Shown one piece after another: positions 17,530 through 27,553 of a DNA stretch of 50,520 nt. A program made the position numbers and the translations under genes. The DNA is from Woeseiaceae bacterium (GTDB lineage: Bacteria; Pseudomonadota; Gammaproteobacteria; Steroidobacterales; Woeseiaceae): the NCBI GenBank assembly GCA_021773035.1, contig JAJFKU010000041.1, positions 1 to 50,520 on the forward strand, given 5' to 3'. Every line of letters starts with the position of its first letter. Positions within the stretch are counted from its first letter, which is position 1. The notes beneath the pieces are model-generated. The model saw only the letters and a program-made list of their open reading frames with translations, ran no database searches and had not been told where the DNA came from.

Positions 17530-18807
17530 ATGCTAAACCCTCAAGCACACACCGGCTCCTACTACGCCGCCACCGCCAATCAGGAAACCGACTTTGCACC
17601 ACTCCGTGGCGAGCAATCGGCGGATGTCTGCGTCATTGGCGCCGGCTTCACCGGGATTTCCACGGCGCTGCACCTGGCTGAGCGCGGTTACAACGTACAT
17701 GTCGTTGAAGCGAACCGGGTTGGCTGGGGTGCTTCGGGCAGAAACGGCGGGCAGATGATTGGCGGTATTGCCGGCGAAACAGCGCTGGCCAAACACTGGG
17801 GCAGAGATGTTGAGGAAATCTTCGGCGAACTTCGCTGGGAAGGTCATAACATCATCCGACAGCGCGTCGCTCAGTACGACATCGATTGCGACCTCAAATC
17901 CGGATACCTGGATGTCGCGATAAAAGAGCGCCATCTACGCGACATCGAGTACGACTACGAACGCCTGCAGGCCGCTAAATTCGATCACGAAGTCAGGGTA
18001 CTTTCGGCCAGTGAAACGAGCGATTTCATCGGTACAGACGCCTATATCGGCGCGTTGCTGAACATGGGCAACGGCCACCTGCACCCGCTCAACCTGTGTG
18101 TCGGCGAGGCAAAAGCGGCCGCTTCACTCGGTGCAACGCTATACGAACAATCATCGGTCATTGAGATCGAGAAACGTGAGCGGCCCAGGGTCCTTACGCA
18201 AAGTGGCTCTGTAACTGCGAACGCCGTCATTATTGCCGGCAACGCCTATCACGCGCTTGAGCGCCAGATGCGCGGCATCTTCTTCCCGGTAAATAGCTTC
18301 ATCATCGCGACCGAGCCACTCGACGACGAGACCGTCGCCGCGATCAATCCCAACGACGTGGCCGTTTGCGATCCCAATTTCGTGCTTGAGTACTTTCGAC
18401 TGAGCGCTGACAAGCGGCTGTTGTTCGGCGGCCGAATAAACTACTTCGGCGACGATCCGGAGTTCATCAGGAAGAAACTGCGTGCCAAGATGCTGCGCAT
18501 CTACCCTCGGCTGCAGAGCGTGAATATCGATTTTGCGTGGGGCGGCAGGATCGGCGTGCCCGTTAACCGCGTGCCGCAACTTGGCCGGGTCGCCAAAAAC
18601 GTCTTCTATTGTCAGGGGTATTCCGGCCACGGCGTCAATGTCACACACCTTGCCGGGCGCATCATGGCCGATGCGGTAGCCGGCACGCTCGAACATTTCG
18701 ATCTTTTCGCAGGCGTTCCGCCACTACGAATTCCGGGAGCACACCTGCTGCGCAAACCGATGGTCGCGCTTGGCGTGATGTACTACAAACTCAGGGATCG
18801 ACTGTAA
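17530..18807 (+). CDS. FAD-dependent amine oxidase, gamma-glutamylputrescine oxidase (PuuB)-like
   Basis: 425 residues, nearly the length of E. coli PuuB. The N-terminus SYYAATAN followed by DVCVIGAGFTGISTALHLAE and VEANRVGWGASGRNGGQ closely resembles PuuB/DadA-type DAO flavoproteins, including the GASGRNGGQ signature. The C-terminal FYCQGYSGHGVNVTHLAG completes the FAD site. Expected reaction: oxidation of a primary or secondary amine to an imine/aldehyde with H2O2 release. I chose ATG 17530 for its GGAG at 7 bases; ATGs at 17485 and 17488 are possible. It is the last gene of the run from 13104 and converges with the minus-strand gene at 18816 with only 8 bp between. Confidence 0.83.
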   Translation: MLNPQAHTGSYYAATANQETDFAPLRGEQSADVCVIGAGFTGISTALHLAERGYNVHVVEANRVGWGASGRNGGQMIGGIAGETALAKHWGRDVEEIFGELRWEGHNIIRQRVAQYDIDCDLKSGYLDVAIKERHLRDIEYDYERLQAAKFDHEVRVLSASETSDFIGTDAYIGALLNMGNGHLHPLNLCVGEAKAAASLGATLYEQSSVIEIEKRERPRVLTQSGSVTANAVIIAGNAYHALERQMRGIFFPVNSFIIATEPLDDETVAAINPNDVAVCDPNFVLEYFRLSADKRLLFGGRINYFGDDPEFIRKKLRAKMLRIYPRLQSVNIDFAWGGRIGVPVNRVPQLGRVAKNVFYCQGYSGHGVNVTHLAGRIMADAVAGTLEHFDLFAGVPPLRIPGAHLLRKPMVALGVMYYKLRDRL

Positions 18808-18815
18808 GGCCGACT

Positions 18816-19697
18816 CTATGCCCGGGCTTTGGCGATCAGAAAACCTGCCGCAGCGATAATGAACAAGGCGAAATAAGGCTCAAACGGCCAGTAGGGAAGA
18901 TAGAGTTCAGGCCAGCGGGTAAAGCTGTATCCGTATAGCAGCTCCTCGGCTATCGGATACCACGACTTGGCGAGTGCGGCGAAGACGACGGCAGCACCGA
19001 TAATCGCGAAACCCAGTAACTTCAGCGCAGGCCTGCTCTCACCGTGCGGCTTGGCTTTACGCTCTTTCTTGTTGCGCTTCCTGGTCCACGCGGCGATCCT
19101 CAGTGCGGCAGCCACGAAACCCGCCCAGTAGTACACGTAGTCCAAAGGAACTGGATTCTGGTAGTAGTACAACGCCCACCAATACGTGCTGGCCGCGTAT
19201 GCCCAAAGAAAATATATGCCGCTTTTGTGCAGTAACTTCCACGCCTTTGGCGTCATTCGTTTTCGCACCGGCATGAACGACGTAACCGTCATCGCCGCCA
19301 GGAATGCATAACCAACAACCCCTTCGATCGCGTCACGCAGCGCATACACTTCGTTGATGTAGTAGTCGGAATAAACCGTTACCAACCACAGGATAAAGAA
19401 GCCCTGCCAGGCCATACCGGCCGCAAAACACAGGCCAAAGTATTTTCGATTCCGTGATACCCAGAGAGCGGCGGGCCCGGGGTAGAGGACCTGCAGCGAT
19501 GACGCTGCGAAGGCCAGGAACAACCACGGAACGGAGAAACGGACGGACAGCTGAATCATCGACGAAACGGCGGGGCCATCCCAGCTCGCGGTCCGCAGCG
19601 TGCCGACGATCATAACGAGGGACGTCGGGCCGGCAATCAGCCAGAACAAAGGCCAGCCGTTGAGCCGTGGGCTCTTCAGTGTTTTCGCGAGATCCAT
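18816..19697 (-). CDS. Multi-pass membrane protein, ferric-reductase-like
   Basis: 293 residues with roughly seven hydrophobic helices and a basic cytoplasmic loop near the middle (TRKRNKKERKAKPHGES). The segment WKLLHKSGIYFLWAY resembles the histidine-containing helix of ferric-reductase-like cytochrome b domains such as MsrQ. Only one clearly placed helix His is visible, so binding of haem b in the usual bis-His way is doubtful. It is downstream of the spermidine-dehydrogenase-like gene on the same strand (93 bp gap), and that enzyme family is known to contain haem, so electron transfer between them is a tempting but unproved idea. Start ATG 19697 was preferred to an upstream TTG at 19712. 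Confidence 0.65.
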   Translation of the reverse strand: MDLAKTLKSPRLNGWPLFWLIAGPTSLVMIVGTLRTASWDGPAVSSMIQLSVRFSVPWLFLAFAASSLQVLYPGPAALWVSRNRKYFGLCFAAGMAWQGFFILWLVTVYSDYYINEVYALRDAIEGVVGYAFLAAMTVTSFMPVRKRMTPKAWKLLHKSGIYFLWAYAASTYWWALYYYQNPVPLDYVYYWAGFVAAALRIAAWTRKRNKKERKAKPHGESRPALKLLGFAIIGAAVVFAALAKSWYPIAEELLYGYSFTRWPELYLPYWPFEPYFALFIIAAAGFLIAKARA

Positions 19698-19790
19698 AGG
19701 CACCGGTAACAAAGCGGATCGAGACAGGCTTCGATAATACTATTGTGCAGGCACACGCGTGTTTGTGCGTACCCGGCAGGAAGTTCGAGC

Positions 19791-21677
19791 CTATTCGACA
19801 TTCCCGCTTCGCAGTCCGTGCACGGCTCGATGCGCCTCCTCGATCGCGGACTCGGTCATCGCGTTGGATGCCGAGTCCGTACCGGCGATGGCGATATTGC
19901 CGACACGTTGGCTGGCATCGATCCACGGACGCTGCTCGTGTTGCCAGAACTCCGTCCACCAGGCGATATCGCCCGACCCGGCGTCGACCGAGTACGCGTA
20001 GCCATGCGGCCAGCGATTGACGGTAATACCGGCGATATCGCGCGCCGGGTCGAAGCCGCCCGGACCGAGCACCCGGCCGAGTTGCTCGCGCACATTGCGC
20101 TCGAAGGTCTCGAACGATGTTTCCAGCAGAGACCGGCGCCCTTCCCTGAACTGGTCGGCCGCCGCAAGCCCGCGCTGCAGTGGGATATGCTGCAGATGCA
20201 GAACGACGGGTTCGTCCGGGGATTCGGCAAATCGATGATCGCCGACGCTTACGGGATGGCTGAGCATGATGACCTGGAAAAAACTGCCGGGGCAATAGAC
20301 CCGTTGCAAGCCGAGTTTTACCAGGCTTCTCCAGTTGCGGATTAACACGCTGGTGTAAACCAGCGGCGCACGCACCGAACTGGCCTGCGCTTCCGTCTGC
20401 GCTTTTGGTATCTCGGGACAGACGTACGGTAGCAACGCATGATAACCGGCCCAGACGACTCTGCTCGCCGTCACCGTACGGCCCTCCCCGCCACTCACAT
20501 AGCTTACGTCGACGTCGGCGTCCAGCTTGCCGCCCTGATGCTGCAGGCCGACCACGGTGCTGCTAAGGCGAATGCGTGTACGATTCTCCGGCTGGTCAAG
20601 CCTTGAGTAGTCAAAACGCGCCGTTACAATGTCCTCCATCGTACTACCCGCTGCGCTCCCGGGAATGAGTTGACGCACCAGCAATCGGGCAATAGACGCA
20701 TTACCGTCCGGGAACAGAAAATTCTCCGTTTCCTCCTCACTACCGTCGTCATCGCCGTAACCAGGATCCATACCTGCAAACCCCGGGTAGCCATCCGCCC
20801 AGGCTACCCATGCGGGTAAAGCGTCTGCACCGATCGCCCAGACGCCGTGCGGCCACTTTTGGACAAAAGCGAGTACTTCGTCGCCGATCCCGGCGAAAGT
20901 TTCGAGATAACTGCGCCAGCTGTGGGATTCAAGCACGGCACGACGCTCTGCGACAGTCATACCGTCGAGGTAATCTTCCTCGTCGGCGAACAGTCGTTCG
21001 AGCTCTGCCTTTCCCGACGCCGACAAAGGTATATCGCCGATCGCATCGCCGAAGCCGTAGCGTCCGGTCGCAAGGTGGTCTGCCCCGAACGTCTCTTTGT
21101 CGAAGAAAGTACCGCGGCCGACACCGAGCGACGTTAGCAACTCCTCGTGATAAAACTCACCGGCGCGCGAGACATCGATACCGAGCTCATGGATCAACTG
21201 CCTGGCGACAGCCGGATAGCTTCGCGGCGCTTCAATCAACATCGTACCGCCGAAACCGACAAACGTCCGGCCATCGTGTGTGAATTCGTTTCGTTTCGCG
21301 TGACCACCGAAGTCATCGTGATTGTCCAGAATCAGAATACGGGCATTCGGATCGACGTCGCGGCGATAGATGTGCGCGGCTGACAGACCGCTGATTCCCG
21401 CGCCGACAACGACGAGATCGTAGTGTTCGTCCGTTCTGTCGCTTGCAAAGCGCTGCCCCTGCACCAACGCATGGGCCGCCTCGAAAGAGCCGGCATGAGA
21501 GCCACGCATGCCGGTCTCGGCCGGCGGATAATATGACGCTACATCAACCGCGAGTGGATCGCCGTCTCGTGCACAAGCTGGTAACAGAGAGGCACCGACT
21601 GCGACACCGACGCCGTTCAGAAAGTCTCGCCGACTAATTGCCCGGCCCATACCGAGGTATTGATCACGTGAGTTCAT
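19791..21677 (-). CDS. Spermidine dehydrogenase-like Tat-exported flavoprotein
   Basis: 628 residues from ATG 21677. A twin-arginine signal (ISRRDFLNGVGVAVGASLLP) ends with a lipobox-like LPAC. The mature protein has YYPPAETGMRGSHAGSFEAAH and then the FAD motif YDLVVVGAGISGLSAAHIY with ILDNHDDFGGHAKRNE. The motif GTDSASNAMTESAIEEAHRA closes the FAD domain. These features match bacterial spermidine dehydrogenase (SpdH), a periplasmic FAD/haem enzyme that cleaves spermidine at the secondary amine. The plausible products here are an aminoaldehyde and a diamine. It faces away from the PuuB-like operon but shares the amine theme. The upstream frame to 21794 is not needed. Confidence 0.8.
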   Translation of the reverse strand: MNSRDQYLGMGRAISRRDFLNGVGVAVGASLLPACARDGDPLAVDVASYYPPAETGMRGSHAGSFEAAHALVQGQRFASDRTDEHYDLVVVGAGISGLSAAHIYRRDVDPNARILILDNHDDFGGHAKRNEFTHDGRTFVGFGGTMLIEAPRSYPAVARQLIHELGIDVSRAGEFYHEELLTSLGVGRGTFFDKETFGADHLATGRYGFGDAIGDIPLSASGKAELERLFADEEDYLDGMTVAERRAVLESHSWRSYLETFAGIGDEVLAFVQKWPHGVWAIGADALPAWVAWADGYPGFAGMDPGYGDDDGSEEETENFLFPDGNASIARLLVRQLIPGSAAGSTMEDIVTARFDYSRLDQPENRTRIRLSSTVVGLQHQGGKLDADVDVSYVSGGEGRTVTASRVVWAGYHALLPYVCPEIPKAQTEAQASSVRAPLVYTSVLIRNWRSLVKLGLQRVYCPGSFFQVIMLSHPVSVGDHRFAESPDEPVVLHLQHIPLQRGLAAADQFREGRRSLLETSFETFERNVREQLGRVLGPGGFDPARDIAGITVNRWPHGYAYSVDAGSGDIAWWTEFWQHEQRPWIDASQRVGNIAIAGTDSASNAMTESAIEEAHRAVHGLRSGNVE

Positions 21678-21745
21678 ACCGTTCCGCCCTTGAGTCCAAC
21701 CGGTCCAAAGCATAAACAGTTTTATCACCATCACAAGGAATGTGA

Positions 21746-21773
21746 TTGACAGCGCCGGAAGTGCGCGTAGAAT
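21746..21773 (+). promoter_or_regulatory. Sigma70-type promoter for the ABC six-TM gene leader
   Basis: TTGACA at 21746-21751 and TAGAAT at 21768-21773 have a 16-bp spacer. It points toward the gene at 22036, about 255 nt ahead, and divergently from the spermidine-dehydrogenase-like gene. The predicted start site is near 21780. Confidence 0.6.
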
Positions 21774-21779
21774 GCTCGC

Positions 21780-22035
21780 CACTATGAACAGCACTAACTA
21801 TTCAATTTGCACACCGGTTGCCGCCACTGATTCGAGTCGAATCGGCCGCGAGCAGACCAGCCTCCGCGCGTCGCGAAAGCGCCCGGAGATCGGAGACTTT
21901 GTGCACTAGCTGTCCCGCTACATTTGCTGGATGGCTCAACTGAACCATCCAGCGGACGATCAAACCCTGTCTGGTTCACCCAACAGGGTTTTTTGTTGCC
22001 CGAACAAAAAACCGCGTAAGCAGGAGGGCAAAACT
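21780..22035 (+). ncRNA. Structured 5' leader RNA or independent small RNA
   Basis: Between the promoter and ATG 22036 lie about 255 nt with marked structure. Stem 1 is GCTGGATGG (21926-21934) with CCATCCAGC (21945-21953). Stem 2 with a T-run is an intrinsic terminator. The 11-bp palindrome GGTTTTTTGTT (21987-21997) with AACAAAAAACC (22003-22013) would compete with the terminator's 3' arm. The Shine-Dalgarno AGGAGGG follows. A 41-codon open frame (21784-21909, ATG to TAG) begins almost at the predicted transcript start and is of doubtful reality. I recognise no known riboswitch. A short sRNA ending at the terminator is the alternative reading. Confidence 0.45.
21962..21994 (+). terminator. 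Intrinsic terminator/attenuator upstream of the ABC six-TM gene
   Basis: AAACCCTGT (21962-21970) pairs with ACAGGGTTT (21983-21991) over 9 bp with a 12-nt loop, running into six T (21989-21994). It sits about 42 bp upstream of the start codon, between promoter and gene, the usual place of a conditional terminator. Confidence 0.7.
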
Positions 22036-22887
22036 ATGATCGTCGCTAATCGTAACGGCCGGCCAACAATTGCCGGAATCTGGAAAACCTATCGCCTGAA
22101 AATATCGGGCACCATGGGTCTGCTCACCGTTGAGCGGATACTTGGCGTGGCTGTACCGTTCGTACTGGGTGTCGCTATCAATGACCTCATCGAGGGCAGC
22201 TTCAGGGGTATAGGGTGGTTGATCATCCTCGAAGTACTCGCACTGTTTATCGGCACGGGACGTCGACTGTACGACACGCGCGTGTACGCACGTATTTATA
22301 CCGATATCGCGGACAGCACGGCGCAGCGACTGGACATCGGCGTCAGCCGCCGTGCGGCGAGACTTGGGCTCGCTCGTGAGCTGGTCGATTTTTTCGAATG
22401 GGAATTGCCGCAGCTGTTCGCTGCGCTGATTGGAATCAGCGGCGCGTTCGGCATGCTGATATACCTGCTGCCAACGGTCGGCGGTCTTAGTATTTTAGTT
22501 GGACTGGTGGTCGCGCTGGTGTTCCTGATTAGTCAGGGACGAATGTTCAGTCTCAACAAGTTGTTGAACAACGAGTTGGAGCGACAAGTTACCATGCTGG
22601 AGTCAGAGCGGGAGTTTTCCCGGCGTCGACACCTGTCGCGGCTGGCGCGCTGGCGGATACATTTGTCCGATCTCGAGGCAACCAACTTTGCTATCGCCGA
22701 GTTGCTGCTTGCGTCGCTCGTTATCGGTGCCGTCGTTATCACGGTTCGCGCAGGATTGAGTGTCGGCGAGATATTCGCCATTCTCACCTATCTTATTGGT
22801 GTCACGGAAAACCTGATTGTCCTGCCATGGACCTACCAGCAATCGATACGTGCCCGCGAGATCGGCGGCCGGATAGCGGGCAACTAG
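22036..22887 (+). CDS. ABC transporter six-transmembrane domain protein without ATPase
   Basis: 283 residues resembling the ABC six-TM membrane domain family (PF13748-type). It has hydrophobic helices around residues 25-50, 55-75, 130-150, 155-175, 225-245 and 250-270, and a long amphipathic coupling region (YARIYTDIADSTAQRLDIGV; RQVTMLESEREFSRRRHL). No nucleotide-binding domain follows, so it either uses a separate ATPase or has another role. ATG 22036 has an ideal AGGAGGG nine bases upstream; upstream in-frame residues belong to the leader. The following gene at 22957 is 69 bp away and could be co-transcribed. Control by the leader terminator is inferred. Confidence 0.82.
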   Translation: MIVANRNGRPTIAGIWKTYRLKISGTMGLLTVERILGVAVPFVLGVAINDLIEGSFRGIGWLIILEVLALFIGTGRRLYDTRVYARIYTDIADSTAQRLDIGVSRRAARLGLARELVDFFEWELPQLFAALIGISGAFGMLIYLLPTVGGLSILVGLVVALVFLISQGRMFSLNKLLNNELERQVTMLESEREFSRRRHLSRLARWRIHLSDLEATNFAIAELLLASLVIGAVVITVRAGLSVGEIFAILTYLIGVTENLIVLPWTYQQSIRAREIGGRIAGN

Positions 22888-22956
22888 CCGACAGCGCGCT
22901 TAAAGTCCGGTAGCATTGGCCAACAACTCATACGGAACCCGAAGGAAACGATCACA

Positions 22957-23760
22957 ATGAAATATTCAGTCGCTATTGCCGCCGCAACGTTCCTTTGTAC
23001 GTCGTCGCTTGCTAACGCCGGTGTCGTCATGGATATGGTCACACACGATGCGTCGGGAGCTGAGACAGAGCGGTCGAAGATCTATGCCCAGTCGGCGAAA
23101 ATTCGCATGGAACAGGGCGGCGACGGCGCGGATGGGACCAGCATGATCTTCCTCGGTGAGGAGTTCCTGTACGTCAACCATCGCGATAAGAGTTACATCG
23201 TAATGGACGAGGCAATGCTCGATCAGGTGTCGGCGAAGATGAATGAAGCCATGAGGGAAATGGAGGCGCAGCTCGCAGGCATGCCTCCGGAACAGCGCGC
23301 CATGGTGGAACAGATGATGAAAGGCCAGATGAAGGGGATGATGGGACCGCAGGCCGAAAAAGCGCCAGCGCCCAGGATCGAGGCGATGGGCAACGGCGAA
23401 TGGAACTCGCAACCATGCCGCGAATACGCAGTCTTCGAGGAAAACGCCAAAATTCAGCAGGTCTGTGCGGCCGGGCTCGACGACGTCGAAGGTTCCGATG
23501 AGGTCATTGGCGCGTTTCGCAACATGGCGGCGTACATCACGAAGATGACCGAGGCGATGCCGATGATGGCCGGGGATCACCCAAACCCCAGCGACCTGAT
23601 GGATCAGATCGACGGCTTCCCGGTACACACGATTGACTATGAAAACGGTGCCGTCGTTCGAGAGACTTTGCTGGACTCTGTTGTGGAGCGCGAGCTTGAG
23701 GACTCCATGTTTGCTGTGCCTGACGGTTATCGCCGGCAGGATCCGTTTGGCGGTCGCTAG
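22957..23760 (+). CDS. Exported DUF4412-like, methionine-rich protein
   Basis: 267 residues. A signal peptide (about 1-21, ending LANAG) precedes a domain resembling DUF4412: VVMDMVTHDASGAETERSKI, then KIRMEQ, then FLYVNHRDKSYIVMDE. An amphipathic Met-rich stretch (about 88-135: MREMEAQLAG, EQMMKGQMKGMMGPQ) lies in the middle and could bind metal or lipid. Two cysteines (SQPCREY, QQVCAAG) likely form a disulfide. Function unknown; periplasmic or outer-membrane localisation is expected. AAGGA lies 8-12 bases before the ATG. It follows the ABC six-TM gene by 69 bp on the same strand. Confidence 0.75.
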   Translation: MKYSVAIAAATFLCTSSLANAGVVMDMVTHDASGAETERSKIYAQSAKIRMEQGGDGADGTSMIFLGEEFLYVNHRDKSYIVMDEAMLDQVSAKMNEAMREMEAQLAGMPPEQRAMVEQMMKGQMKGMMGPQAEKAPAPRIEAMGNGEWNSQPCREYAVFEENAKIQQVCAAGLDDVEGSDEVIGAFRNMAAYITKMTEAMPMMAGDHPNPSDLMDQIDGFPVHTIDYENGAVVRETLLDSVVERELEDSMFAVPDGYRRQDPFGGR

Positions 23761-23855
23761 CGGGCACCTTTACGATTTTGCTCCGCTGTGTAGCCGAGCA
23801 TCCTGGTTTCGACTATTCGAGAGCCCTGCCCTCACATAGTCGCCCTGCTACACCT

Positions 23856-24124
23856 AGTTGTAATAACTCAGACCCGACCGTACAGACAGTGTCGAAATTG
23901 ATCCAATTCGGATGCAACACAGACATTGGATTCTTGCGCCGGTGCTTCACCGTGCAGCGCAGCAGAGATTGTTAAATGAATTGATGTTCGGCGCAGGGAT
24001 GCGCTGGGTACGCCAATGACCTCTTCACGACACACAGGCGAGGTCATTGGCGTTCCCACCGCATCCCGACAGTCGGCATGTATTTCCGGTACCGGTCAAC
24101 GTGCTGAACAGGTGTTGATCCGGG
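23856..24124 (+). repeat. Dispersed repeat, copy split by a 192-bp segment
   Basis: The pieces 23856-23878 and 24071-24124 together match the repeat at 40-116 read on the opposite strand. In that copy CAGACCCGAC runs straight into AGTCGGCATG. Here 192 bp (23879-24070) intervene, and CCCGAC occurs on both sides (23873-23878 and 24065-24070), like a 6-bp target duplication. The inserted part carries the hairpin at 23996-24067. Confidence 0.65.
23996..24067. repeat. Large hairpin with conserved 16-nt loop, copy 2
   Basis: Arms 23996-24023 and 24040-24067 pair at 26 of 28 positions: an inner uninterrupted 14 bp, then a mismatch, 4 bp, a mismatch and an outer 8 bp (GGGATGCG/CGCATCCC). The loop TTCACGACACACAGGC (24024-24039) is the same as in the hairpin at 1-32 except for one base, while the stem sequence is unrelated. 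Confidence 0.8.
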
Positions 24125-24267
24125 CGGGCGAACAACCCGAGTAAACAAATGAGCAAACACTTCATCATAGACGTTCCACCTCGCTGAGATTCGTGGCGAG
24201 CCGTCGCTCAGCAGTTTAACACCCTGCCCCGCTTTTCGATGATCGCCGGACTGTTGCTGATATTGGA

Positions 24268-24304
24268 GCAAAACAAAACGGCGACGTAGTTAACGCCGCC
24301 GTTT
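24268..24304 (-). terminator. Terminator of katG
   Basis: Reading the minus strand, AAACGGCG and CGCCGTTT (24297-24304 with 24276-24283) form an 8-bp stem with a 13-nt loop, followed by a T-rich tract (TTTTGTTTTG). It lies 63 bp past the katG stop codon. Confidence 0.75.
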
Positions 24305-24366
24305 GTACTTGCAGAGTCGCAACGGGCTTTGAAACTTCAGGCTTCGCCACCGGTTGTCCGTTCCGG

Positions 24367-26655
<2,289 letters not shown>

Positions 26656-26709
26656 TCAATTTACTCGTATATTAATAACTTAACGATTCAATTAATAGAT
26701 TACAGTGCG

Positions 26710-27546
26710 CTAGGAAATGGATGGTACGCGCACCTGGCATTGCGGACAAACGAAGATGTTACGACTGCCCATTGAACGCTGCTGAATCTGCGCTTCGCAG
26801 CGATGGCACGGCAAACCCTTGCGGCCAAATACGTAAAAGCGATATTGCTCGTACGACAATCCTTGTTCCTTGAGGGACTTCGCAAGACCCGCTGCAATCG
26901 TTACGCCGCGGGTACGGTAAGAACGCCGGCTGATCCTGAGCGTTTCCCTGGCGAGCCGTTTGAGTTCTGCAGTTTCAAGTTCAGCAGGCCGCCGTTCCGG
27001 CCGGATCTGCGCGGCCCACAGTATCTCGGAACGCAGGTAGTTACCGTTACCGGCGAGAAACGCCTGGTCGAGATACAAGCTGCCAAGTGCCCGTCTGCGA
27101 TACTGCAGCATTTGCAGCCGGCTCATGACGTCCTCTGTCGTGAGCTCTCGGTCCAGGATGTCGGGCCCTATGCGCTGCAGGAAGGGATGACTCAACAACT
27201 GTTCGTCATCGAGGATTTGGATGTCGGAGGCGCTGTAAAGTAATGCACTGTGCGTATCCGTGTGCAGCGCGACACGCAGCGAACGACGTGTCTCCGGCAA
27301 TTTCGGGCGCCGCGTTGTGAACCACCGCCCATAGAGTTGGTTGTGACTGTAGAGGGTCAGACCACAATCGAACCGAGTCAACATGGCCTTGCCGCGGGTA
27401 TCCACCGCGATGACCTTAGTACCTGTCAGACGTTTTTCGAAACGCTTGAGGTCTGGCAGCCCAAAACTGGCATCGGCGATGGTCTGGCCGACAAGCACCC
27501 TGGCAACGCGGTCCGCCGCCCGGCGTATCTCGGGTCCCTCGGGCAC
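26710..27546 (-). CDS. nei: Endonuclease VIII (Nei), Fpg/Nei family DNA glycosylase
   Basis: 278 residues starting at GTG 27546. The N-terminus MPEGPEI supplies the catalytic Pro2 and Glu3 of Fpg/Nei enzymes. GKAMLTRF has the conserved beta-strand Lys, and LYSHNQLYGRW is Nei-like. A C-terminal zinc finger reads CHRC ... CPQC (about 250-273). It removes oxidised pyrimidines from DNA and nicks the strand. Its start is 7 bases after the glutathione peroxidase stop, so the two are probably one operon, and katG follows 84 bp later on the same strand, forming an oxidative-damage group. Confidence 0.92.
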   Translation of the reverse strand: MPEGPEIRRAADRVARVLVGQTIADASFGLPDLKRFEKRLTGTKVIAVDTRGKAMLTRFDCGLTLYSHNQLYGRWFTTRRPKLPETRRSLRVALHTDTHSALLYSASDIQILDDEQLLSHPFLQRIGPDILDRELTTEDVMSRLQMLQYRRRALGSLYLDQAFLAGNGNYLRSEILWAAQIRPERRPAELETAELKRLARETLRISRRSYRTRGVTIAAGLAKSLKEQGLSYEQYRFYVFGRKGLPCHRCEAQIQQRSMGSRNIFVCPQCQVRVPSIS

Positions 27547-27553
27547 AGCCCGA

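Larger units (their letters stand above)
23761..24366 (+). other. Gene-free, repeat-bearing intergenic segment
   Basis: No convincing gene is present in these 606 bp. It holds the split dispersed repeat (23856-23878 and 24071-24124), the large hairpin at 23996-24067 and the katG terminator at 24268-24304. A 75-codon minus-strand frame across the repeat shares 19 residues (start GSTPVQHVDRYRK) with the plus strand of the other copy at 46-100. That similarity comes from the repeat, not from a real protein. Confidence 0.6.

Noticed and set aside
21926..22013. Guanidine-II (mini-ykkC), preQ1 or fluoride riboswitch
   Set aside because: Loops lack the ACGR motif and the other class-defining bases. 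Only the expression-platform-like layout fits.
24044..24271. 75-codon minus-strand frame in the repeat region
   Set aside because: Its shared residues with the other repeat copy come from the DNA repeat itself, and in the two copies the frames have different contexts.
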